Of a DNA stretch of 6,116 bases, positions 1-4,684 are shown in pieces. This DNA is from Pseudomonadota bacterium. Its GTDB lineage: Bacteria; Pseudomonadota; Gammaproteobacteria; Burkholderiales; Burkholderiaceae_D. Where the stretch lies: NCBI GenBank assembly GCA_023435945.1, contig JAEZLB010000060.1:1-6116 (forward strand). Reading direction: 5' to 3'. The number at the start of each line of letters is the position of its first letter. Within the stretch, counting starts at the first letter, position 1. Position numbers and translations under genes: made by a program. The notes under the pieces were generated by a model, which made no database searches, had not been told where the DNA came from, and saw only the letters and a program-made list of their open reading frames with translations.

Positions 1-110
1 GCATAAAACTGCCCTGAACCATTTTTCTCCTGTCGCGGGGTGCTAAGAGCCGCATGCGAAGTAGTGAAACAGGGGGGAACCTTTACCGCTGATGGACGCT
101 CATTAATTCC

Positions 111-132
111 TGAGAGGAAGTTTTTCCTCTCA
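111..132. repeat. Perfect 9-bp inverted repeat with 4-base loop
   Basis: TGAGAGGAA (111-119) and TTCCTCTCA (124-132) are exact reverse complements around the loop GTTT. The stem would be stable in RNA. It is not followed by a T-run on the plus strand, and the minus strand shows only AATTAATG after it, so it is not a textbook terminator. Its function is unknown. Confidence 0.5.
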
Positions 133-152
133 CAGGGGAAAGAGCGGCAACA

Positions 153-190
153 AGGAGGGCTTACCCCGGATATGACGAAGAGACCCTCCT
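153..190 (+). promoter_or_regulatory. Possible stem masking a strong Shine-Dalgarno sequence
   Basis: AGGAGGG (153-159) can pair exactly with CCCTCCT (184-190). The first arm is a near-ideal ribosome-binding sequence lying 12 bases before an ATG at 172, which opens a 16-codon frame ending at 222. The second arm lies inside that frame. The pairing is visible in the sequence. Its role as a translated leader peptide or an RNA switch is inference and could be chance. Confidence 0.2.
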
Positions 191-254
191 GCTGGCGACT
201 TATTCGTTATCCTTTTTCTTAAGAAGTGGTCGCTCTGCTTGATCCTTGTAGTTT

Positions 255-278
255 TCTCAAGCCTGATATAGCTTGAGA
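255..278. repeat. 8-bp inverted repeat just upstream of the DUF3445 gene
   Basis: TCTCAAGC (255-262) and GCTTGAGA (271-278) are exact reverse complements separated by 8 bases (CTGATATA). It lies 46 bases before the chosen start at 325. The AT-rich spacer could be a weak -10 region, which would make this an operator-like site, or the repeat could fold in the 5' leader of the mRNA. Neither reading can be decided from sequence. Confidence 0.35.
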
Positions 279-312
279 TCGATGTGTGAGCGCAGGGCCG
301 CAATGCCTGCGC

Positions 313-316
313 GGAG
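313..316 (+). promoter_or_regulatory. Ribosome-binding site deciding the start at 325
   Basis: GGAG, within GCGGAGAAG, lies 8 bases before the ATG at 325. The longer in-frame alternative is a GTG at 286, which has no comparable purine-rich site and adds 13 residues unlike the family. I therefore prefer 325. Confidence 0.65.
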
Positions 317-324
317 AAGCAAGC

Positions 325-1377
325 ATGAAACTTCATGGCGTAGATAGACAGGAAATCGACAGCGATACCGGATTGGCCCGCACGCTGGCGAACGACCACA
401 TGGAACGTTACCGTGTAGTGCCGAAAACGGTAATGATCAATCAATGGCCGCAGGATCTGGACTGGATCATCATTGATGCCACCTATCCACAGCAGATCAT
501 GCGCCGTTTCGAATTGCTGCAACAACGTTCACACATGCTGATCGACCGGTTGCCGGACGAAGGTGTGTGCAGCGCGGAACGGGAGTTGCGCGATGCAGTA
601 GTGGATTATCTTTTCAGCCGCTATCCTGCTTACTTCCGGCGCGAAGGCGATGTCGTGTTGTCGCTGCTGACTGGAATACGCATCGATGTGGGAACACAGG
701 GTGCCGATCCGCTGGTGGCGCTGGCACTACTCGCGAGCGAGGATATGCTGATCTTGCTGCCACAGCGTCATGACTCGCAAGGGGACGGTGCCTACATGCT
801 GAAGGCAGGCGCCTTGCTGTTTCCGAATGACTGGTCGCTGCGTAGTCACTTCAGCCAGCCGCAGCCAGATTCATCCGATCATGAAGCGCTGCAAGCCTGG
901 GAGCGTGCGCGGAACAGGAGCCGCAAATCGGCGCGACTGGGAAAGACGCCGTATGAAATCCATGATGGTCATGTCTCGCATTACATGGAGCATTTCGCGA
1001 GCCGGGTGGATATGTTCTTTGCCCAGATGAAGCCGGGCATGCGTGCATGGCGCCGCAACTGGGGCATGCGCTTGACGGATGAACTATGCCTGCACAGTGA
1101 TTTGCCGAGAGCTTCGTTGCCGCCACCGACGGCCGATAATTGGGAGTGCTATGGTTATCTTCGCTCCGAACATGAGGCCTTCATCAAGCTGCCCCGGAGC
1201 GGTGCAGTGATTTTTACAATCAAGACATATCTGTGGAAGCTTAGTGAGCTGGTGAAAAATCCGGTTGCGCTACAGGCATTACAAACAGCGAATGCCAACC
1301 TGGCTCCAAAAATGTTCGAGTACCGGCAGGAGAGCCTGCCGACATTTCGCGAGTTCCTGGCCAGATATCCCGCGTAG
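325..1377 (+). CDS. DUF3445 / heme-dependent oxidative N-demethylase alpha-subunit-like protein
   Basis: This 350-residue protein carries the conserved block order of the DUF3445 family: E139-D140 with MLILLP (141-146), GALLFPNDW (162-170), LGKTPYEIH (205-213), WRRNWGMR (242-249), then a segment at 279-303 containing LPRSGAVIFTIKTYL. The characterised member is the alpha subunit of a bacterial heme-dependent oxidative N-demethylase that acts on secondary amines with a PAS-like heme-binding fold. Whether this protein has that activity is unknown, because no reductase or beta-type partner gene is present. Compared with the usual family layout, in which the FPxxW block leads almost directly into the KxGxPLxxIH block, about 30 charged residues (about 176-204) appear inserted. 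The usual PVP after the IH is DGH here. No signal peptide or membrane segment is visible. The gene stands alone; its downstream neighbour is on the other strand. The family call is firm; the substrate is not known. Confidence 0.85.
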   Translation: MKLHGVDRQEIDSDTGLARTLANDHMERYRVVPKTVMINQWPQDLDWIIIDATYPQQIMRRFELLQQRSHMLIDRLPDEGVCSAERELRDAVVDYLFSRYPAYFRREGDVVLSLLTGIRIDVGTQGADPLVALALLASEDMLILLPQRHDSQGDGAYMLKAGALLFPNDWSLRSHFSQPQPDSSDHEALQAWERARNRSRKSARLGKTPYEIHDGHVSHYMEHFASRVDMFFAQMKPGMRAWRRNWGMRLTDELCLHSDLPRASLPPPTADNWECYGYLRSEHEAFIKLPRSGAVIFTIKTYLWKLSELVKNPVALQALQTANANLAPKMFEYRQESLPTFREFLARYPA

Positions 1378-1606
1378 GCCACCACAATGACTGCAATCCC
1401 TACGCGCTATAAATCAAAGGGGTATTGATTCGTACGCCAAAGTGACGATTGAGTCGATGTCAGAGTTACTGCTATTGGCCTATCGACACGCCATAGTTAT
1501 TGCATCCTGAGTGCTTAGGCTTTAGCCCCACTTTAGGGCGGCTGCCGGGCGGAAGAAGACACTCGATAAGTAGTTTTATCTTGGGTCAGCCATAGGTTCA
1601 TAGCCG
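1378..1606. other. Convergent intergenic region without a recognisable gene
   Basis: The region lies between the 3' ends of the DUF3445 and GNAT genes. It contains an imperfect stem (1524-1529 with 1537-1543, one bulged base) and a tandem-like pair of CTTTAG hexamers (1520-1525, 1531-1536). It also holds TTATTGCATC (1497-1506), which recurs on the other side of the GNAT gene at 2163-2172. The frames that open here are very short. No canonical T-tailed terminator is visible for either gene. Confidence 0.45.
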
Positions 1607-2158
1607 TCAGTTGGGTGACTTCCATTCTTTGCGCAAAAGGGCGTACTGCATCGTGTCTTCATAGACAGGCCTTCCTTCATGGTCATTCTTGAAAGTCACA
1701 AACTCCTTGAACACTCCTTCTAGACGCATACCCAGCTTTTCACACAACCTCGCAGATGGATGGTTGGTGGTCTCTACGTATGCGTAAAGACGACGGGCTT
1801 TCTTCACTGAGAAGAGATGATTCACAAGAGCTGTCGCTGCCTCAATTGCGTATCCCTGGCCAGAAAAGCGCGGATTCAGGTTCCAGCCTATGCTGAAGGT
1901 GCCATCACTGAACGGGTCCTCTTCAGGCTCTACGAATAAGTCACCGATGAGCGCTCCGGATTCCTTCAGGCAGATGCCCATGTATTTTTCTTCCGCAGCT
2001 CGCTTTATCACCTCGGCCTGCGCGGCCTTAATATCGGCAAGCGCAAGGGATAGAAAGCAACTAGCCGTTGGTGTGTGTAGATACTCGAACAAGTGGGCTG
2101 CATCTTGTGCCATGAATCTTCTCAAGACAAGGCGTTCGGTTTCGATGTAACTCATCAT
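1607..2158 (-). CDS. GNAT family N-acetyltransferase, RimJ/RimL type
   Basis: This 183-residue single-domain protein is expected to move an acetyl group from acetyl-CoA to an amine. The start TERLVLRRF (7-15) is the usual opening of the Acetyltransf_3 (RimJ/RimL) subgroup. Motif A is at about 90-107, with the acetyl-CoA pyrophosphate loop R97-x-x-G100-x-G102. NHPSARLCEKLGM (132-144) is the motif B signature. Length is normal for the family. The acceptor could be a ribosomal protein N-terminus, a small amine or an antibiotic, and cannot be read from sequence. Two adjacent ATGs (2158 and 2155) could start it. Neither has a clear Shine-Dalgarno site, so initiation may be weak. It is probably transcribed alone, because a strong terminator separates it from the upstream minus-strand gene. 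A 10-base direct repeat lies on both sides of it. Confidence 0.85.
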   Translation of the reverse strand: MMSYIETERLVLRRFMAQDAAHLFEYLHTPTASCFLSLALADIKAAQAEVIKRAAEEKYMGICLKESGALIGDLFVEPEEDPFSDGTFSIGWNLNPRFSGQGYAIEAATALVNHLFSVKKARRLYAYVETTNHPSARLCEKLGMRLEGVFKEFVTFKNDHEGRPVYEDTMQYALLRKEWKSPN

Positions 2159-2187
2159 TCAATTATTGCATCTGCGAGAACGTAGAG

Positions 2188-2211
2188 AGCAGCTTTGGGC
2201 CGAAAGCTGCT
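2188..2211. repeat. Perfect 9-bp hairpin in the GNAT upstream region
   Basis: AGCAGCTTT (2188-2196) pairs with AAAGCTGCT (2203-2211) around the loop GGGCCG. GAG (2185-2187) can pair with CTC (2213-2215) past one bulged A. The core CTTTGGGCCGAAAG resembles, from memory, a hairpin element scattered between genes in several proteobacteria; I cannot confirm that here. It lies about 30 bases before the GNAT start, so it may sit in that gene's 5' leader. Confidence 0.5.
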
Positions 2212-2270
2212 ACTCAGGAACAGGGCGAATCCGCCTTTGCTCAGATAAATATAGCGAATTCGCATAAAAA

Positions 2271-2302
2271 GGCCCGGCCTCATAGAGAGGCTAGGCCATT
2301 TT
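2271..2302. terminator. Bidirectional rho-independent terminator
   Basis: The arms 2271-2281 and 2287-2297 pair over 11 positions with one C-A mismatch and one G-T wobble, around the loop ATAGA. The stem is flanked by five A on the left and ATTTT on the right. Read on the minus strand it is a GC-rich stem followed directly by TTTTTATG, which is canonical. It would end transcription of the 142-residue protein gene before it reaches the GNAT gene. Plus-strand termination is also possible. Confidence 0.8.
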
Positions 2303-2309
2303 ATCTACG

Positions 2310-2329
2310 TTGGCCTAAAAATAGGCCAA
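2310..2329. repeat. 8-bp perfect hairpin next to the terminator
   Basis: TTGGCCTA (2310-2317) and TAGGCCAA (2322-2329) are exact reverse complements around AAAA. It sits only 8 bases beyond the 2271-2302 terminator and shares its GGCC core. On the minus strand it would be transcribed first, so it may be an auxiliary 3'-end hairpin of the 142-residue protein gene. Confidence 0.5.
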
Positions 2330-2428
2330 TAGCATGAACTATGTCATTCCAGTTGCAGAACGATGGTGCGCGTTGCAATTACTGTGGCGGCCTACGCCCC
2401 GCCTCGTCCTGAAATTCACAAAAGAAGA

Positions 2429-2857
2429 TTATGTTTTCTTGCGCAGTAGCCCCAGCAGGGAGTCGATGGCATCCACCAGTGGTTGCGCCTTGGATAAATC
2501 GTCGAGTGAGCTGGCCAGTGCGATCAGCATGAGGCGCACGTGATCGGCGTTGACGGGGCGGGCGGTCAGAGCGGCATCGAGATGACGATAATGGCGCTGC
2601 ACTGCCTGGTTGTCGCCAAAATGCTTTTCCGCATGACGGATGATGTGACGTACCAGGTCGTCTGGCCTGGCGGCAGATGCGACCTGATCAACCGGTGCAG
2701 GACGATTGCCGTCCATTTCTGCCTTGACCCATTCCCAGTAACCCAGGCGGGTTGCATCATGATTGATGGCATCTCGCCATCTTTGTACTGGATACTTGGG
2801 ATGTTCGCCCCATAAGCCACCGAACTGCTTTGATAACTCTAATGCTAAGGGATCCAC
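2429..2857 (-). CDS. Conserved-looking hypothetical protein with a TRLGYWEWV motif
   Basis: I cannot assign a function to this 142-residue protein. The N-terminal part (about 5-50) carries aromatic-rich landmarks: GLWGEHPKYPV (14-24), W27 and TRLGYWEWV (36-44). From memory, this short module recurs in small uncharacterised proteobacterial proteins. The rest (about 63-142) is predominantly helical in appearance and begins with a His/Arg-rich stretch (H71, H75, H79, H89, H92). The last 40 residues form an amphipathic helical region ending RKKT. There is no signal peptide, membrane segment or catalytic motif. The start is a GTG with AGAGA about 8 bases upstream; the next in-frame Met (M48) would remove the conserved module, so the GTG is preferred. 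The gene is divergent from the MazG-like gene and ends before a strong terminator. Coding status is supported by the motif and clean 3' signals. Confidence 0.65.
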   Translation of the reverse strand: MDPLALELSKQFGGLWGEHPKYPVQRWRDAINHDATRLGYWEWVKAEMDGNRPAPVDQVASAARPDDLVRHIIRHAEKHFGDNQAVQRHYRHLDAALTARPVNADHVRLMLIALASSLDDLSKAQPLVDAIDSLLGLLRKKT

Positions 2858-2908
2858 TTCCGATTCTCTATTGGCTGTTGTGGCGACCAGTACCCTAGGT
2901 GAATCCTG

Positions 2909-2971
2909 GGGTGCAGCATCCTCAACGGCTTGAGGACAGATTCCGCAGTATAACGTCTGATGGCTGCACCC
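2909..2971. repeat. Nested inverted repeats able to form a three-way junction
   Basis: GGGTGCAGC (2909-2917) and GCTGCACCC (2963-2971) are exact reverse complements that enclose two more: TCCTCAA/TTGAGGA (2919-2925, 2930-2936, loop CGGC) and CAGA/TCTG (2937-2940, 2956-2959). Together they could fold into a 63-base three-way junction. It lies between the divergent 142-residue protein and MazG-like genes. It may be an RNA leader element of the minus-strand gene, whose side also has a TTATACT -10-like sequence (complement of 2948-2954), or a regulatory DNA site. No known RNA family is recognised. Confidence 0.35.
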
Positions 2972-3074
2972 GGCACTTCCTTTATTGCCAATTCACTGCT
3001 TATTTTCATTGTTTATGGTGTATCTGATAAGCTTCCCGGCTGAGATAAGTTCTTATTGATCGGGGTGATACCTA

Positions 3075-3464
3075 ATGAGCGAGAAGCAAGTACAGAGCGA
3101 CTTGCAGGCGCTGCGCGAAATCGTGCGCCAGTTTGTCGATGAACGGGACTGGGACCAGTTCCACACGCCGAAGAATCTGGCCTGTGCCTTATCGGTGGAA
3201 GCGGCGGAATTGCTGGAGCCTTTCCAGTGGCTGGAAAAAGGCACGGCACAGGAACTGGACGAGGCTGCGCGAATACAAGTAAGGCATGAAATGGCGGATG
3301 TGCTGACTTACCTGATACGGCTGGCCGACAAGCTCGATGTGGACCTTTATCAGGCAGTGCTGGAAAAAATGGCCATTAATCGCGCGAAGTATCCGGCTGA
3401 ACGTGTGCGTGGCGATGCACGCAAGTACAACGCTTATCCCGAAGAGGGTAGCAGGCCAGAATGA
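3075..3464 (+). CDS. MazG-like nucleotide pyrophosphohydrolase (dCTPase/iMazG type)
   Basis: This 129-residue all-alpha NTP pyrophosphohydrolase should hydrolyse (d)NTPs to (d)NMP and pyrophosphate in the cytoplasm, cleaning the nucleotide pool of dCTP or modified nucleotides. RDWDQFHTPKNLACALSVEA (24-43) is typical of the DCTPP1/RS21-C6-like branch. The metal-binding signature is complete: E42, E45 and E48 in EAAELLE, then E72 and D75 in HEMADVL. NRAKYP (102-107) closes the fold, as in relatives. A single domain of about 110-130 residues is normal for this branch, unlike the two-domain E. coli MazG. The ATG at 3075 has a good ribosome-binding site, GGGGTGAT (3062-3069). Upstream, TTTTCA (3003-3008) and GATAAG (3026-3031) at 17-base spacing form a weak promoter candidate. 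It is followed 50 bases later by the DUF3820 gene, so the two may be co-transcribed. The substrate cannot be fixed from sequence. Confidence 0.9.
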   Translation: MSEKQVQSDLQALREIVRQFVDERDWDQFHTPKNLACALSVEAAELLEPFQWLEKGTAQELDEAARIQVRHEMADVLTYLIRLADKLDVDLYQAVLEKMAINRAKYPAERVRGDARKYNAYPEEGSRPE

Positions 3465-3514
3465 TTTTCCCGCATTGATAAATTATTAATCCCGGTGCCC
3501 TCGCAGAGAAAAAG

Positions 3515-3733
3515 ATGCACGCTGAAGATTTACAGCAGTTAACCACGCAAACCATGCCTTACGGGAAATACAAGGGGCGCGTGCTGGCAGACTTGCCCGG
3601 TCATTATCTCGGGTGGTTTGCACGGCAGGGGTTTCCGCAAGGGCAGTTGGGTCGCTTGCTGGAATTGATGTATGAACTCGACCATAATGCCCTGCGCCAT
3701 CTCCTGGACCCGCTGCGGCAGCATTCGCGTTAA
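3515..3733 (+). CDS. DUF3820 family small protein
   Basis: This 72-residue protein matches the DUF3820 family, annotated in Pfam as a putative quorum-sensing-regulated virulence factor on thin evidence. The landmarks are MPYGKYKGR (14-22), LPGHYLGWFARQGFPQGQLG (27-46) and ELDHNAL (54-60); these nearly fill the protein, as in other members. It is probably cytoplasmic, since it has no signal peptide or membrane segment. The biochemical role is unknown, and the virulence label should not be carried over. The Shine-Dalgarno match is weak (AGAGA at 3505-3509). It starts 50 bases after the MazG-like gene with no terminator between, which suggests a shared transcript. A minus-strand frame overlapping it (3539-3784) is treated as a shadow. 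Confidence 0.85.
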   Translation: MHAEDLQQLTTQTMPYGKYKGRVLADLPGHYLGWFARQGFPQGQLGRLLELMYELDHNALRHLLDPLRQHSR

Positions 3734-3904
3734 ATGTCCTGACACCTTTGCCCGTTCTTCCGGTGTTTGCATGATGTTTTTCATGCTTCAGATTCCCTCC
3801 GCTTTGCGCAACCAAAGGCATCCGTTCCACTCCAATTTGTTTTAAGCAGCTTTCGCAAGGCGCATGGCACCTTGGCAGATGGTGGCTTGATAAATAAGAG
3901 TAAG

Positions 3905-3953
3905 GAGCAGCCTGTGACTCCTGTCTGGTTTGCCAGGAGTTTGTAGGCTGCTT
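3905..3953 (+). promoter_or_regulatory. Large leader hairpin before the exported protein gene
   Basis: The outer stem is AGCAGCCT (3906-3913) with AGGCTGCT (3945-3952), plus a G-T closing pair. The inner stem is ACTCCTG (3917-3923) with CAGGAGT (3934-3940), around a 10-base loop. No T-run follows, so it is not a standard terminator. It ends 11 bases before the ribosome-binding site GGAGGG (3965-3970) of the gene at 3974. The arm CTCCT (3918-3922) could instead pair with AGGAG (3903-3907), and its CTCC part with GGAG of the ribosome-binding site, so alternative folds that affect translation are conceivable. The stems are seen directly; regulation is inference. Confidence 0.5.
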
Positions 3954-3973
3954 GTTCATTCCCTGGAGGGACT

Positions 3974-4510
3974 ATGTACCAACTTCACTCCACTGTGCTG
4001 GCCGCCGTACTGGCTGGCATCATGGCAACATCGGCGCATGCTGCGCCCGAATCGTCCGGATCCGTTCCTGCAGCGCAAGGTAAAAATATGCAGGAAGAAA
4101 AGCCGGCATCGTCATCGGGCTCCAAGGCTGCCACCACAACGGGGAAAACAGGCGACGCAGCAAGCAGCGGCACCAGCCAGGCAGATTGCCCGCCCCTGAT
4201 GAACCAAAGCGCCGCAGAGCGGATAGCTCCTTCAGGACCAGTGGGTACATCCGGCAGTACTGGGGTAGAAGGAGGCGGTACCGTTGGCTCAACCGGAGAA
4301 ACGCGCGCTTCCACGACGTCAGGTGCAACCGGTACTACCGGGGAGGCGGGAGGGTATTCCGCCGATGCCTCCGGTTCCGTCACGACCACTGGCAGCACAG
4401 GTGATGCTCCCTCGTCTGCCATCGAGTGCCAGCAGGATATGACGGGCGCTACCACTGGCAATCCGCAGAGCGGCACGAATAAAAGCAGTGAGGACAAGCA
4501 AGGCAAATAA
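3974..4510 (+). CDS. Exported Ser/Gly/Thr-rich low-complexity protein
   Basis: This 178-residue protein begins with a clear Sec signal peptide: a short polar start, the hydrophobic core VLAAVLAGIMA (8-18) and a likely signal peptidase I site after AHA (21-23), leaving about 155 mature residues. The mature part is disordered-looking and dominated by Ser, Gly, Thr and Ala. Imperfect repeats read GSTG (94-97, 105-108, 140-143), with related TGA/TTG variants in between and after. Only two cysteines remain, C72 in ADCPPLM and C152 in IECQQDM, in similar acidic-Cys-x3-Met settings, which could form one disulfide in the periplasm. No lipobox, anchor or enzymatic motif is visible. The site GGAGGG (3965-3970), 3 bases before the ATG, supports the start. 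A long minus-strand frame (3985-4542) is the Pro/Val-rich mirror of the repeats and is rejected. I do not recognise the function; a secreted, envelope-associated or stress-related protein is possible. Confidence 0.75.
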   Translation: MYQLHSTVLAAVLAGIMATSAHAAPESSGSVPAAQGKNMQEEKPASSSGSKAATTTGKTGDAASSGTSQADCPPLMNQSAAERIAPSGPVGTSGSTGVEGGGTVGSTGETRASTTSGATGTTGEAGGYSADASGSVTTTGSTGDAPSSAIECQQDMTGATTGNPQSGTNKSSEDKQGK

Positions 4511-4515
4511 GTAGC

Positions 4516-4532
4516 GCAGCATGAAATGCTGC
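4516..4532 (+). repeat. 7-bp hairpin directly after the exported protein gene
   Basis: GCAGCAT (4516-4522) pairs with ATGCTGC (4526-4532) around GAA, 6 bases after the stop codon. The nearest T-run (4546-4551) is 13 bases away, too far for a canonical terminator. It may protect the 3' end of the mRNA. Confidence 0.4.
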
Positions 4533-4584
4533 CCCGGCACATGAGTTTTTTAGGCTGAGAAAGAAGGCGCCTGGAACAATAGCT

Positions 4585-4610
4585 GTCTTTTTATAAAGAC
4601 GTCTTCTTTT
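4585..4610 (+). terminator. Candidate terminator after the exported protein gene
   Basis: GTCTTT (4585-4590) and AAAGAC (4595-4600) pair around TTAT, and the T-rich GTCTTCTTTT (4601-4610) follows at once. The stem is short and AT-rich. AAAGAAG (4560-4566) can also pair with CTTCTTT (4603-4609) and enclose it. It is the best terminator candidate between the exported protein and the permease genes, but weak. Confidence 0.4.
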
Positions 4611-4654
4611 GTCCAAGGATTTTCAGTTCCATTACTTTTCCGAAGCAAAACCGC

Positions 4655-4660
4655 TATGAT
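4655..4660 (+). promoter_or_regulatory. Candidate -10 box for the TauE-type permease
   Basis: TATGAT matches the sigma-70 -10 consensus at five of six positions and lies 25 bases before the start at 4685. The -35 position at 17-base spacing (TTACTT, 4632-4637) is poor. The hexamer fills the loop of an inverted repeat, CCGC (4651-4654) / GCGG (4661-4664), itself within TTCCG/CGGAA (4638-4642, 4662-4666). A binding site for an activator or repressor there is possible but unproven. Confidence 0.35.
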
Positions 4661-4674
4661 GCGGAATCTTGCTC

Positions 4675-4680
4675 GGGAGA
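4675..4680 (+). promoter_or_regulatory. Ribosome-binding site deciding the GTG start at 4685
   Basis: GGGAGA lies 4 bases before the GTG at 4685. An ATG at 4683-4685 overlaps it in another frame but runs straight into TGA, so it cannot start the permease. The GTG frame begins with the expected membrane helix. Confidence 0.65.
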
Positions 4681-4684
4681 TAAT

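Larger units (their letters stand above)
1..324. other. Gene-free leader region upstream of the DUF3445 gene
   Basis: No protein that I recognise is encoded here on either strand. The 60-codon plus-strand frame at 40-222 and the minus-strand frame running in from 525 show no family signature. The stretch holds three inverted repeats (111-132, 153-190 and 255-278) and a strong Shine-Dalgarno-like AAGGAGGG at 152-159, followed by a 16-codon frame at 172-222. The inverted-repeat density suggests a structured 5' leader or the 3' end of an upstream transcript. No convincing sigma-70 promoter stands out: TTGATC at 239-244 has only poor -10 partners. Confidence 0.5.

Noticed and set aside
45..80. 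GAGCCGCATGCGA stretch resembling the 5' arm of group II intron domain V
   Set aside because: The complementary 3' arm (of the type CGTACGGTTC) is absent, and no reverse transcriptase is nearby, so the likeness is superficial.
40..222. 60-codon plus-strand frame in the first leader
   Set aside because: It has no ribosome-binding site at its start and no recognisable motif, and its 3' part is better explained, if at all, by the short frame at 172.
1510..1545. GCTTAGGC and nearby repeats as an integron attC site beside the GNAT gene
   Set aside because: The core does not match GTTRRRY/RYYYAAC, no paired core site exists at the proper distance, and no integrase is present.
2334..2543. 69-codon plus-strand frame starting near the 2310-2329 hairpin
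   Set aside because: It has no ribosome-binding site or family likeness, and it overlaps the better supported minus-strand gene at 2429-2857.
3539..3784. 81-codon minus-strand frame antisense to DUF3820, with GGAGGG 10 bases upstream
   Set aside because: The upstream purine run is tempting, but most of the frame is the mirror of a clearly conserved DUF3820 gene and the protein has no recognisable features.
3486..3959. 157-codon minus-strand frame spanning DUF3820 and the following leader
   Set aside because: Its residue make-up looks random, it is antisense to a real gene and crosses the leader hairpin, and it shows no motif.
3985..4542. 185-codon minus-strand frame rich in Pro and Val
   Set aside because: The Pro/Val pattern is the expected antisense reading of Gly/Ser/Thr repeats. 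The plus strand has the signal peptide and the ribosome-binding site.
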